This document shows positions 32,421 to 41,124 of a stretch of 43,151 bases of DNA, piece by piece (position 1 is the stretch's first letter; each line of letters begins with the position of its first letter). The notes under the pieces are model-generated. The model worked only from the letters and a program-made list of their open reading frames with translations. It made no database searches and had not been told where the DNA came from. The stretch is from the NCBI GenBank assembly GCA_029264955.1, contig JARHYC010000018.1, forward strand, positions 1 through 43,151, given 5' to 3'. The translations under genes were made by a program, and so were the position numbers. This stretch comes from Faecalibacterium sp. (GTDB taxonomy: Bacteria; Bacillota; Clostridia; Oscillospirales; Ruminococcaceae).

Positions 32421-33923
32421 TTATGCAATGCCTACCGTATAGACTTCTGTATCCTGCAATCCATTTTGCGTCGGAACAACATAGATTCCTCCATGTTCCG
32501 TTACATATCCCGTACACGGAACGCCATTTTGTACCGCAAATACGATTGGCAAATACTGTGCGTTGAAATACCCCACCGGAAAGTCTGCCACATGGTAATG
32601 TACACCCGCATATGGCATCCCACCGCCATCACTCAGCACACCTGCCAGCCTCGTCAGTACCAACCTACCGTACTTCACTGCCTGATTGTTCGTCACATCT
32701 GTCAGGCTACTCTGACAGGGAATGTGTGCCGTTTCCACCGAATTCAAATCCTTCAGCACCGTCGCCACATCTGTTTGTCCCAGCAGCATCCTGCCTGTAA
32801 CTGCAAGATCACCACCGACCGACACATCCCGGCGAAACACACTGTCCAAACCGACATCAAACAAATTGCTTTTTTCTGCGGCCTTTCCCACCGCAATACC
32901 CGTACCACCTTTTAAGAAATGCAGCAAATACACCGTGCTGGAAATATAGTCAAAATAATCGATTACATGGAATGCATCCGAAACCGTATATTTCACATCA
33001 TAGGTTGCACCATCTTCCAAATTAGCTTCCAGTGCTTTTCCTGGAATCGGTTCGTGCGGACCGCCATATCCAGTATCTGTTACTTTTTTCCAGCGGCAGA
33101 TAACGCGCGGAACATTAAGCCCGTTCAAATCACTGAACTGCATATTAAATTTCGGCATAAATGCAGTACCATTTTCCGCCGGGGTTCCATCCGGATTGCA
33201 TCTAAAACTAGAAATTTGAGAAATACTCGGTGGCTGATAGGGCTGTACATCCAGCAGAAGATCTGCTGTTGCAATGCGCAGCCGACTATCTGTTACTGTA
33301 ACAGGAATCGTTACTGCACCGCTTTGTGCCAATATTAGATCTGCCTGTGGCTGATCCTGATTTTGTCCGCTGCCAAATCTCCAGCTGATGATTTTGCTTC
33401 CATACGTTCCGGCAGCCTCTTTTGCCGCAATGCGCGCCACGGACTTGCCCTGCACCCAAATATTCCAGTCCTGCGGCACCACGCCATCCGCTGCCTGAAC
33501 AGCGATTGCCCCCACCGTGGGCAATAAATCTTCCCGCACACCACCGGGCATCTGCGCCGCATATCCCGTATAGTCATGTTCAAAGACCAAGGTTCCTGCG
33601 TAACCGGTATAATGCGCCGTCATGGTTGCCTGAAATAAACCGCAGGCTCCTTCATGCGCCAGATCACCAATGTTGGTCGTAAAATCATTCGCCCATTCCA
33701 TCGGCGGAACAAACGGAATTGATACGCTTGTTTTTCCGTTCGGCATCTGCACACCTATCCAGGTTTTGCTGTATTTTTTTGCGGTACTATACAGCGTTAC
33801 ATCGAAACTGTACTGAACTGTCGAACTCGCTGGTTCATCTGTGGTACACACCAAATGCAGCGCACGGCTGCCGGTAATTTCCATATACGTTTCCTGAAAG
33901 GACAGGTTAAATCGTAATGCCAT
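32421..33923 (-). CDS. Phage tail fibre/appendage protein (DUF859-like)
   Basis: A 500-residue beta-rich protein. The pattern of repeated domains, with V-P-P-M-E-W-A-N-D-F, W-R-F-G-S-G-Q and a closing G-T-G-I-A-V-G-K-A-A-E-K-S-N-L-F-D-V, resembles putative minor tail or host-recognition proteins of streptococcal and related phages. Its terminal part probably forms a trimeric fibre. GGAGGG precedes ATG33923; the longer frame to 34052 overlaps the upstream gene and lacks a site. Start and the previous stop are one base apart. Confidence 0.7.
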   Translation of the reverse strand: MALRFNLSFQETYMEITGSRALHLVCTTDEPASSTVQYSFDVTLYSTAKKYSKTWIGVQMPNGKTSVSIPFVPPMEWANDFTTNIGDLAHEGACGLFQATMTAHYTGYAGTLVFEHDYTGYAAQMPGGVREDLLPTVGAIAVQAADGVVPQDWNIWVQGKSVARIAAKEAAGTYGSKIISWRFGSGQNQDQPQADLILAQSGAVTIPVTVTDSRLRIATADLLLDVQPYQPPSISQISSFRCNPDGTPAENGTAFMPKFNMQFSDLNGLNVPRVICRWKKVTDTGYGGPHEPIPGKALEANLEDGATYDVKYTVSDAFHVIDYFDYISSTVYLLHFLKGGTGIAVGKAAEKSNLFDVGLDSVFRRDVSVGGDLAVTGRMLLGQTDVATVLKDLNSVETAHIPCQSSLTDVTNNQAVKYGRLVLTRLAGVLSDGGGMPYAGVHYHVADFPVGYFNAQYLPIVFAVQNGVPCTGYVTEHGGIYVVPTQNGLQDTEVYTVGIA

Positions 33924-33924
33924 A

Positions 33925-34680
33925 TCAACTTGCCCTCCATTTAATTCCCAGCCCGGTTGCCGTTGTAATGAAATCGTAGTAGCCTTCTCCCGCACTACCG
34001 CCAATAGAAATTCGGTCTGTCGCTTCTGCCGCACTGATGTACAACTTATCATACTGCAAACTTGCTACCGGCATACCATACCGCAAAAACGCCAGCTTTT
34101 CGTTATCAATGCATAGTGCATAGGGTGAAGCTTCTCCGTTTTCACCTGCGCCGATCTCCAAACCATTGTGCGTAAAACGGAACCAGGTTTCCGCCGCATT
34201 CTGCATGGTTTTTAACGCATCATCTGTCTGTTCCGTCAACTTTGATACTTCTGCCAGCTTGATCTGGAATTCTCGGCTGGTCTGACTCACCTGACTGGTG
34301 ACCAAGCTTTCCATGCTCGCCTGTAAGCTCTGACTCTGGGCTGCATACCGTTCTTCCACACGACTTTCCAGTTCCGACGCACTCTGTTTGATTGCGCTCT
34401 GGTAATCGTGCGCAATCTGATCTGCTTTTTGAATCAACGCCTGACGCAGACTTTCAATGTCTGCTTTCTGCTGTTCCGTCAGCTCCACCAGCTTCACGCC
34501 ATTCGCACTGACTGCCTGATTATAGGCAGAACTCATATTGTCGCTGTCCAGATTTCCCAGCACATACCGCAGCTGTTCTGTCAGCTGATACAGATAATTT
34601 TTCAACTGCCTCCCATCTGTATTAGATAGTCCCTGTGCATTCAAATTGGTGGGCAGCGTAATGGTTGTAATATCCGCCAT
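33925..34680 (-). CDS. Phage coiled-coil structural protein, probably tail-fibre associated
   Basis: A 251-residue protein. Residues 25-60 and 75-165 are predominantly helical, heptad-like and rich in Gln, Ser, Glu and Ala. The C-terminal 80 residues form a beta-rich domain with G-L-E-I-G-A-G-E and a final strand pair. This helix-then-beta arrangement is common in fibre adaptors and neck appendages. The ATG directly follows the previous stop codon, with GGGAG inside the preceding gene. Confidence 0.65.
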   Translation of the reverse strand: MADITTITLPTNLNAQGLSNTDGRQLKNYLYQLTEQLRYVLGNLDSDNMSSAYNQAVSANGVKLVELTEQQKADIESLRQALIQKADQIAHDYQSAIKQSASELESRVEERYAAQSQSLQASMESLVTSQVSQTSREFQIKLAEVSKLTEQTDDALKTMQNAAETWFRFTHNGLEIGAGENGEASPYALCIDNEKLAFLRYGMPVASLQYDKLYISAAEATDRISIGGSAGEGYYDFITTATGLGIKWRAS

Positions 34681-36420
34681 TTACAGTTCACTCCCTTGTT
34701 CCTGCATTTTGCTGATAGAGTACAGTCGCACGTCGCCAACGCCGACCAATTTCAGTCGCATTCTACTGCATCTCTGGGGCAGGATAGGTAATAGCAGCGT
34801 ATGCTCGTTTGCCAAAATGCGGCTTGCCAGCAGTTCCCAACTGCCACCATCCCAGGATGCCAAAATCTGCAATTTTGTATCCCTTTTGCCTGCTAAGCGT
34901 AGAATCAATCGAGACACAAACCGATTTTCCGCATCATACAAACCGATGTCACCGGTTTCCACACTCCATCGAACCTGTTTTTCTCTGCCGCTGTGATCCT
35001 CATACGGATCATCTTCACACCCCATCGCCCACAGCGCACCATCTCTGCTCAACGCATATAGCGTATTGCCATCTGCGGAGAACTGCATTACATCCAGTGC
35101 ATCCTCTTTGTGCCATACCCCTCTTGTCATATCCCAGGTAAACAGCGACTTGTTTCCTTTCACACTGGTCAGCGCAAAATACAGCTTATCTCCTACCGCT
35201 CCTGCAGCACCTTTTCCATAACGAATCGTGCCCAGCTTATTGCCAAAAGCCGTCGGCAAGCTGCCGTCATAACGCACCATTCCTTCCGGTGCCAGATAGT
35301 GCAATGCGCCCTGTGCCAAAACTAAAGTTTCTGCTGCACCTTTCTGCACGCCGGAACACAGCACCGTCGTAATTTGATAATTGCCGGGTTTGGTGCCGTA
35401 TACTTTGTGAATACATCCCGCCTTAAACAGCAGCACATAGCCCATGCAGGTTGCCGCACCGGTAAAATCTCCATCTGAGCCCACGGTTACTGCATAACTG
35501 TCTGCCGCTGTACCCATGTAATTGAACCAGTTGGTCGGGTCTCCCTGTTTACAGGCGTAAATCGTGTGATCTACGCTGCAGCACCCCCAGATTCGGTTAT
35601 CCTGCTGGGTTAGGTAGTCCAAATCCGGCACACGTCGTTCCAGTATAACTATTCCGCTCTGCGGTGTCTGTACTGTCACTTTGTTTGTCAGTCCGGTTAC
35701 CGTTACATAATCTTCACCCCGATCCCACAGAATACAGTCCGTGTTCAAACTTTCTGCCAATTCGCCCATATCAGCCGGGGCAAAGCCGCTGATGTGCACC
35801 GTGTCATACTTGGCAAATGCCGCACCGATCCCTTTTGCCGCCAGTTTCACATAAGTAGTCGGCACTGCACCCCAGCTTCCGGATGCCTCACTGTACACAC
35901 GCAATACCGCACCGCCACCACTGGTATCCATCCAGTATTCTCCATTACTGGGCTTTTCCGGTGGAACGCTTCCCGTGTAGGAAATGGTGTACTCTCTGCC
36001 ATCTTCCAATACCGGCGATGTCGTTACATTTCCATCTGCCTGCCATTTCGCTCCCAGCGGCTTCAAGCTCTGATCCACCGTATCAAAGCAGAGTTTATCC
36101 GGCCAAATCAACACCTTGCTGCCCATACCGCAGAACTGCTTATCACTATCTGCTACCTGTCCTACATCCAAACCGTTATAAAAAAGCCGTGTGCCGTCTA
36201 CCCACAAAAGGCCATTTTTTGCATAGAGTCCATGCGGCTTTGTCAGCTGCTGCACTTTCGTACGCGGCAAACGAGGGCGCAGCGCAGGCCAGCTGCGGCT
36301 GGAAAGGTTTTCTTCATCGTAAAACCAGCCTTCCGCGCAAGCATCCGTGTGGTCATATCCGGCAAATACCTTTACCGTCCTTTTTGTGCGCTTCGGCTCC
36401 GTAAGTCTCGGTAAATGCAT
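34681..36420 (-). CDS. Phage tail hub protein, probably beta-propeller (packaged-DNA stabilisation type)
   Basis: A 579-residue protein. Repeated short strand blocks occur (Y-A-K-N-G-L-L-W-V-D-G, N-R-I-W-G-C-C-S-V-D-H, A-L-H-Y-L-A-P-E-G, N-T-L-Y-A-L-S-R-D-G-A-L-W), as expected of propeller blades. Position after the head-tail adaptor suits a nozzle protein such as P22 gp10 or T7 gp12 in short-tailed phages; this is inference from layout, not from recognised homology. AAAGGAGG supports ATG36420. The final 120 residues form a separate beta-rich domain. Confidence 0.6.
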   Translation of the reverse strand: MHLPRLTEPKRTKRTVKVFAGYDHTDACAEGWFYDEENLSSRSWPALRPRLPRTKVQQLTKPHGLYAKNGLLWVDGTRLFYNGLDVGQVADSDKQFCGMGSKVLIWPDKLCFDTVDQSLKPLGAKWQADGNVTTSPVLEDGREYTISYTGSVPPEKPSNGEYWMDTSGGGAVLRVYSEASGSWGAVPTTYVKLAAKGIGAAFAKYDTVHISGFAPADMGELAESLNTDCILWDRGEDYVTVTGLTNKVTVQTPQSGIVILERRVPDLDYLTQQDNRIWGCCSVDHTIYACKQGDPTNWFNYMGTAADSYAVTVGSDGDFTGAATCMGYVLLFKAGCIHKVYGTKPGNYQITTVLCSGVQKGAAETLVLAQGALHYLAPEGMVRYDGSLPTAFGNKLGTIRYGKGAAGAVGDKLYFALTSVKGNKSLFTWDMTRGVWHKEDALDVMQFSADGNTLYALSRDGALWAMGCEDDPYEDHSGREKQVRWSVETGDIGLYDAENRFVSRLILRLAGKRDTKLQILASWDGGSWELLASRILANEHTLLLPILPQRCSRMRLKLVGVGDVRLYSISKMQEQGSEL

Positions 36421-36436
36421 TTTGTTTTTCCTCCTT

Positions 36437-36808
36437 TCACAGCACAAATTGTCCTCTCTTCACCGGCAGATGGCTGCGCTTGTAATCCACAGCATATTCG
36501 GTCAACGCCATGTTGTACAGCATCATATCGTTGTTGTATCGGTTCAATTCTCCCTGTGCCAAATCAATTTGTGCCATTAGCCAGTACGAATAAATCCCAG
36601 TAAAGGGCTCCTGTGCCAAAAGCACAGTTCCATCCTCCTGGTTTTTGTCAGCACCCCCACTGTTTGATTCTTCTGCCTGTTCATGCTGACCGTGAATCTG
36701 TCTGCGCATTGCGCCATCCAGCTGTGCAAGCCATACCCGTTTTTCACTTTCTGACACCATATTAGGGCGCAGCGTATCTGCTTGATCGATTGCTTCACGA
36801 ACCGTCAT
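36437..36808 (-). CDS. Phage head-tail adaptor (gp6-like)
   Basis: A 123-residue helical protein. The start T-V-R-E-A-I-D-Q-A-D followed by L-R-P-N and W-L-A-Q-L-D-G, and an ending with Y-W-L-M-A-Q-I-D, Y-N-N-D-M and a Y-x-x-x-Y-K-R-S-H-L-P tail, match small head-completion proteins coded after major capsid genes. It would form the ring under the portal. AAGGAGG precedes ATG36808. Confidence 0.72.
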   Translation of the reverse strand: MTVREAIDQADTLRPNMVSESEKRVWLAQLDGAMRRQIHGQHEQAEESNSGGADKNQEDGTVLLAQEPFTGIYSYWLMAQIDLAQGELNRYNNDMMLYNMALTEYAVDYKRSHLPVKRGQFVL

Positions 36809-36870
36809 TTCGTTTCCTCCTTCCAGTACAAAAATACCCGGCAGGCACGTAATCCTCCCGGGCAAGATTT

Positions 36871-37080
36871 TTACAGCGCTGCGCCGTGCAAAGCCGCCTG
36901 ATCCTGTGCAGCCGAATGTTCCAGTACCTCAGCAACTTCGGCAGGCACCTCCACTTCTTCACCACGGCGAATCACATAACTGCGTCCGTTCACACCCACA
37001 AAAACATCGTTTTTGTAGCGAGCATTATCCTTGAACAGGCGAATCTTCACTTTTTCTTCCTTATGTTCATTCTTATTCAT
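36871..37080 (-). CDS. Small phage protein
   Basis: A 69-residue protein that I do not recognise. It has a basic start, a small beta-like core (V-F-V-G-V-N-G-R-S-Y-V-I-R-R-G) and an acidic, alanine-rich tail. AAAGGAG supports the start. Its place between the capsid and head-tail adaptor genes suggests a head accessory protein. Confidence 0.7.
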   Translation of the reverse strand: MNKNEHKEEKVKIRLFKDNARYKNDVFVGVNGRSYVIRRGEEVEVPAEVAEVLEHSAAQDQAALHGAAL

Positions 37081-37138
37081 TCTGTACTCCTTTTCCCAGC
37101 CCTCCCGCCCTGTTTCTGCGGCACAGTTACCGCTTGAG

Positions 37139-38134
37139 TTAGTTGGCAGCTGCGGTATCGCTGTAGCTGGACAGACTTTCGATACGAACCATGTACTGTT
37201 CCACCAGGCGTTCAGCAGCCTTCAAACCTTTCCAACCAATGGACGCACGCTGATTCAGCGGGTCATCGCCGTAACCCAGCTGCTTAACGATATGTTCCAG
37301 ACCGCCGCCTTCCAGTTCGGTAACGCCGTAAGCATGTGCTCCCAGCACCAAAGTGCAGAACACAGCCTTGCCCGCCGGGCAGGTTTCATCCTTCCAGATT
37401 TTTGCTTCGCTGGACTCCACAAAGCGGATATTGCCCAGTTTGCCGATTTCGCCGTTGTAGATGGTTTCCGGGTGAGCATACTTGGAAATCTCGATGAAAT
37501 CCTTATTGCTCTTCAGGTCGTATGCCGCATAAGGGTGAATGATTGCCACATAGCTGTCACCGATGGTGTCTGCATTCATGGCACTCAGCTGTGCCGCCGC
37601 CTTGAAAAAGATGTTCGGGGTCAAGTTGCAGCCATCTGCCAGTTCCTTGCGGCTCTTCACCTCGGTTTCCTGACCATCCGGACCAATCTTAGACGCATAC
37701 ATCACATTCGTGCCACCGCACAGCACATCACGGGTGACCGTATCCATCGTACGGCCCGCCTGACTTGCCAACACCTTGGTTGCATTCAGGATAGTATTAT
37801 CAATGGCAGTCATGGAAAGCAGATCACTTTCAGGGGTCCAGCCACCATACTGGGTCAAGTTTGCCGTCACAGTAGTGACATTCAAGTTCTGACCTTCGGG
37901 GGTCACGCCTTCGGTCAGCGGCTTCGTTGCCTTGGGCAAACTATCAAAACGCCGGAATTCAATGGTCTTACCGCCATGCTGCGGAATTGGATAAAAGTCA
38001 CCAAACTGGTCATGTACCAGCTTTGGCTGCGCCTGATCGATCAGACGCTTTTCGTAATAGGTTTTCATTTCTGCGCTCATACCAGAGCTTGCAGTGGTAT
38101 CCATCTCTGCAAAATACTGCAAATCAAACATCAT
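37139..38134 (-). CDS. Phage major capsid protein, N4-gp56 family
   Basis: A 331-residue shell protein. It shows the N4-gp56 family pattern: Y-Y-E-K-R-L-I-D-Q-A-Q-P near residue 26, G-K-T-I-E-F-R-R-F, T-P-E-G, L-T-Q-Y-G-G-W, then V-A-I-I-H-P-Y-A-A-Y-D-L and Y-N-G-E-I-G-K-L-G-N-I-R-F. The N terminus contains L5-Q-Y-F8-A9, which resembles the site cut by Prp proteases, so the first eight residues may be removed. AGGAG lies upstream. It follows scaffold by 23 bases. Confidence 0.9.
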   Translation of the reverse strand: MMFDLQYFAEMDTTASSGMSAEMKTYYEKRLIDQAQPKLVHDQFGDFYPIPQHGGKTIEFRRFDSLPKATKPLTEGVTPEGQNLNVTTVTANLTQYGGWTPESDLLSMTAIDNTILNATKVLASQAGRTMDTVTRDVLCGGTNVMYASKIGPDGQETEVKSRKELADGCNLTPNIFFKAAAQLSAMNADTIGDSYVAIIHPYAAYDLKSNKDFIEISKYAHPETIYNGEIGKLGNIRFVESSEAKIWKDETCPAGKAVFCTLVLGAHAYGVTELEGGGLEHIVKQLGYGDDPLNQRASIGWKGLKAAERLVEQYMVRIESLSSYSDTAAAN

Positions 38135-38157
38135 AACAATCTCCTTTTTTCTGTTCC

Positions 38158-38976
38158 TTAAAAGCGGATTCTTTCTCCTCTTGCCACACGGCGCTCAATC
38201 TGTTCTCGTTGGGCAAGGGTCAACGCATTTACATCCGGCTGCATCACACTGCTTGCACTGGGTGTCACACCATTTTCCGCAGGTCTTGCGGCGCGCGCAG
38301 TTGCACGCATTTCTGCAGCCGCTGCCGCTCTATCCGCCGCATACTGCATGGCACCGCCCAAAAGCTCGTCCAGATGTCGTGCTTCGTATGCCGTGCGCAG
38401 CGGCACACCTGCACGCAACAGTCGTGTAAAGGTATCATCGGTCAGTTCCCGTTCCATCACAAAGTTCGGATACATCTGCTGTAATTGCTGGCTTTCTTCT
38501 TGCCACTGTACATAGATTTGTTCCGCACTGCGTTCCCGATACTGCTGCATCAGCGCCTGCGCCTTTTCGCGGCGTGTGTCGGCATTCTCTTTGCTGTGCT
38601 GTACCACAGCCTGCTCAATGCCCTTATAATCGCCTTCTGTCAGTCCATAGTGTTCCGCCAGTGTTTTCGCCAGTTCCTGCGCGCCTCGGCTTTCCCGAAA
38701 GCGCTGATCGATGATGCGTTGGGTACGGGCAGCAAATTGTTCTTTGTACTGCCCCCGAATCAGCTTTTCGAATTCTGCGGATTTATCCTGTCCAGAACCG
38801 TTTGCCTTTCCGACAGCAGACAGCTTCTGCCCTTGGGCGGCGGCGTCCCGTCCATTGCTGTTTGTTTCGCCCGAATCAGCCGCATCAGCGCCGCCTTCGG
38901 CAAACTGCTGCAACTCTAATGTATAACAGCGCTTCGCACTGCAAAGCGCAGGAAGCAAAGGATAATCATTCTTCAT
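38158..38976 (-). CDS. Phage scaffold protein
   Basis: A 272-residue, highly charged, mostly helical protein coded directly before the capsid gene, the usual place for scaffold. Long Glu/Gln/Arg/Ala helices dominate residues 65-235, and a basic R-V-A-R-G-E-R-I-R-F tail may bind capsid. Near the N terminus L22-Q-Q-F25-A26 repeats the Prp-type cleavage motif found in the capsid protein. GGAGGA supports ATG38976. The start overlaps the end of the protease gene by 11 bases. Confidence 0.8.
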   Translation of the reverse strand: MKNDYPLLPALCSAKRCYTLELQQFAEGGADAADSGETNSNGRDAAAQGQKLSAVGKANGSGQDKSAEFEKLIRGQYKEQFAARTQRIIDQRFRESRGAQELAKTLAEHYGLTEGDYKGIEQAVVQHSKENADTRREKAQALMQQYRERSAEQIYVQWQEESQQLQQMYPNFVMERELTDDTFTRLLRAGVPLRTAYEARHLDELLGGAMQYAADRAAAAAEMRATARAARPAENGVTPSASSVMQPDVNALTLAQREQIERRVARGERIRF

Positions 38977-39355
38977 AGAGTTTTTCCTCCTCCGCAAATA
39001 AATCCCCTGTGGACACATAGTCCGGATATGCCTTTCCCAACAGATAAAATCCGGTCAGTGCCATCTGAAACATTCCATAAACCCGATCCCACCCCTGACT
39101 GGTAGGGACTGCCGTGATTCCGGCGCAACCGCTGTCTGCAATTCCATCGACCGCGAAATCAAACAATCGATTTTCATCCAGTCTGGAAAGTGCACCTGCC
39201 AGTGCCTGCACCAAAACGCTTACCGCAGCGCAGACAATGTCCTGTCCTTTCGGTGCATAACCAGCATGCCCTTCCACCGTCAGGCACAGCATATAGGTAT
39301 CTTCTTTGGAATCCGGCAGTACAACCGGGTCCATTCTCATGTTTACTTTTGTCAC
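38966..39355 (-). CDS. Phage-encoded Prp-type cysteine protease
   Basis: A 129-residue protease. It has the two catalytic motifs of the ribosomal-processing cysteine protease Prp: E-G-H30-A-G-Y and G-Q-D-I-V-C42-A-A-V-S. Cellular Prp trims the N terminus of ribosomal protein L27 in Firmicutes and also cuts capsid and scaffold of some staphylococcal phages. Here the gene lies between portal and scaffold, so its likely substrates are the adjacent scaffold and capsid proteins. The start is GTG39355, with GGAGG seven bases upstream, overlapping the portal stop (GTGA). Confidence 0.88.
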   Translation of the reverse strand: MTKVNMRMDPVVLPDSKEDTYMLCLTVEGHAGYAPKGQDIVCAAVSVLVQALAGALSRLDENRLFDFAVDGIADSGCAGITAVPTSQGWDRVYGMFQMALTGFYLLGKAYPDYVSTGDLFAEEEKLYEE

Positions 39356-41103
39356 GGTTCCACCTCCATCGCCTTTCGTGCCGCCGTGTCCGGTCTCGGC
39401 ATTGCTTCTTCCGCTGTTTCACTTGCCTGTTGCACCGCAGCTATCTGCATCGCCTGCAGTATTGCCTGCCGCTGTGCCACATCTGCATTTTCTCGAATGC
39501 GATTCCGCACTTTTTCAATGCCCTCAAAATCCATCATCTCCAGGCAAGCCAGCGCTGGCACTGCATTCTCTGGTACAAACATACCTAAACGGTACAGCTG
39601 CTGTGCCATTTCGTTCTGGCTCAGTCGGCTGAATGTAGATTTCTTTGCCGCGGTTACCTGCACATCAAATTCCGGGCTGTGTAGTCCCATATCCATACCA
39701 AACGCCGGTTCTAACGGGTGGGCACGCAGTCTCTGACCGGAAAATTCCGCAAAGAATACTGCACCACTTTCTCCCGTAATACGGAAGCATCTGGGTGTAT
39801 CATAAAACTGACGCATCAGTTCGATGCACAGGTAGCATTCTTTTACAAATGCTCTGTACGAGCTCTTCACCATATCGCGACTCAGCTTACTGCCAGCCTC
39901 CTGCAAAGCAGCAATCGCAGAAGCCGCTGTTACGCCGCTGTTGACACCACCCTGCGAAAAGTCACGGTTGCCGCTGGTTTCTTTCAACTCTTCAATACGT
40001 CTGTCCAGGTAGGTCAAACTGGTTGCATCCAGCGGCCGCACGCTCTGCTGGCGGAAGTTATCGTCAGCCAATCGGCCCGTAAAATGCACCACATCCCGCG
40101 AAAAATCCGCCAATTCCCGTTCATTCACGCCGGTATTGTCCGCCAGAAAATATCTGGGCTTGCTGGACAGAATCGCATTCTCCTGCATCACATGATTCAT
40201 CTGATCGATTGCCGTCTGGCAATCCTTCATGATGTCAATATAGCCAAAGCCCGCCGGGGTATCTTCTTCTACAAACAATGTGTCAAACACAAACGGATAC
40301 TTGCCGTGTTCGTAGTAACCCACATCTGCCAGCAGTGGATCGTTTTCACTTGCATACAGCACCACATCATTGCAGAACTTGCAGTAATGCAAAATCATCT
40401 TTCCGTCGCGCGGCACTTTGTAATACCAGTCCACCACCAGGCTCTTATTGCTGGTATCAATGTTGTCATCATGCACATATCTGGCGATATCCATTGTCTG
40501 ACCGGTATGTCCTTTCATCTGCGGCCATCGTGCCAGCAAGGTATCGTTATCTTCCAATGCCAAACTGAAAAAGTGCGGACTGTCCTGAATGTCCATTACG
40601 CCCGGCGCCCAGAACAGCATCAGCAGATCCATGCGTCGAATCACAATATCGCCCATGCCGTCATGCTGGCTCTGATCCCAGAAGATGCCTTTTACACCGG
40701 TCCCCTGTTTCAACTTGTACCACCAGGTATCGCTGTACACCTGTTCATAACCGCATCGATCCAGCAATGCCGGCAGAATCGCACTCAGCTGTTGTGCTGT
40801 TTCTGTATCTTCTTCCGTTCTGGGCAAAACGCTGGGTTCCGGGTAGTTGTCCATCGCATCTGCGTGCTTGTTGGCAATCGAGTTAAACAGCCATGCCGAT
40901 GCAGGCTGTGCTTTGCCATCCATCAGTCTGTTTTTATACTGTTTCCAGTGTGCCATCTTGAACCACAGCTCATTATCTACGATTCGTCGATCCAACGCCG
41001 CCTTACCGTTTCGATAATTCTGCAAAATCTGGGCAGCCTGTGCTACCTGTACCGCACCGATGGGCGGCAATGTCGGATTCTTTGTATTCACCATTTCCGT
41101 CAT
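39352..41103 (-). CDS. Phage portal protein
   Basis: A 583-residue protein. Features typical of portals are N-E-L-W-F-K-M-A-H-W near residue 43, the W-L-F-N-S-I-A-N-K-H-A-D-A segment, a central beta region with V-L-Y-A-S-E-N-D-P-L, the long helix after Q-T-A-I-D-Q-M-N-H-V-M-Q-E-N, and a Gln/Ala/Glu-rich helical C terminus. Twelve copies form the ring through which DNA enters the head. AAGGAG supports the start. It lies 21 bases after the terminase gene. Confidence 0.88.
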   Translation of the reverse strand: MTEMVNTKNPTLPPIGAVQVAQAAQILQNYRNGKAALDRRIVDNELWFKMAHWKQYKNRLMDGKAQPASAWLFNSIANKHADAMDNYPEPSVLPRTEEDTETAQQLSAILPALLDRCGYEQVYSDTWWYKLKQGTGVKGIFWDQSQHDGMGDIVIRRMDLLMLFWAPGVMDIQDSPHFFSLALEDNDTLLARWPQMKGHTGQTMDIARYVHDDNIDTSNKSLVVDWYYKVPRDGKMILHYCKFCNDVVLYASENDPLLADVGYYEHGKYPFVFDTLFVEEDTPAGFGYIDIMKDCQTAIDQMNHVMQENAILSSKPRYFLADNTGVNERELADFSRDVVHFTGRLADDNFRQQSVRPLDATSLTYLDRRIEELKETSGNRDFSQGGVNSGVTAASAIAALQEAGSKLSRDMVKSSYRAFVKECYLCIELMRQFYDTPRCFRITGESGAVFFAEFSGQRLRAHPLEPAFGMDMGLHSPEFDVQVTAAKKSTFSRLSQNEMAQQLYRLGMFVPENAVPALACLEMMDFEGIEKVRNRIRENADVAQRQAILQAMQIAAVQQASETAEEAMPRPDTAARKAMEVEP

Positions 41104-41124
41104 GAAATTATCTCCTTCCTTGCT

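Noticed and set aside
37031-38161. A 376-codon plus-strand frame opposite the capsid gene
   Set aside because: It is a shadow of the N4-gp56-type capsid gene, with no start signal.
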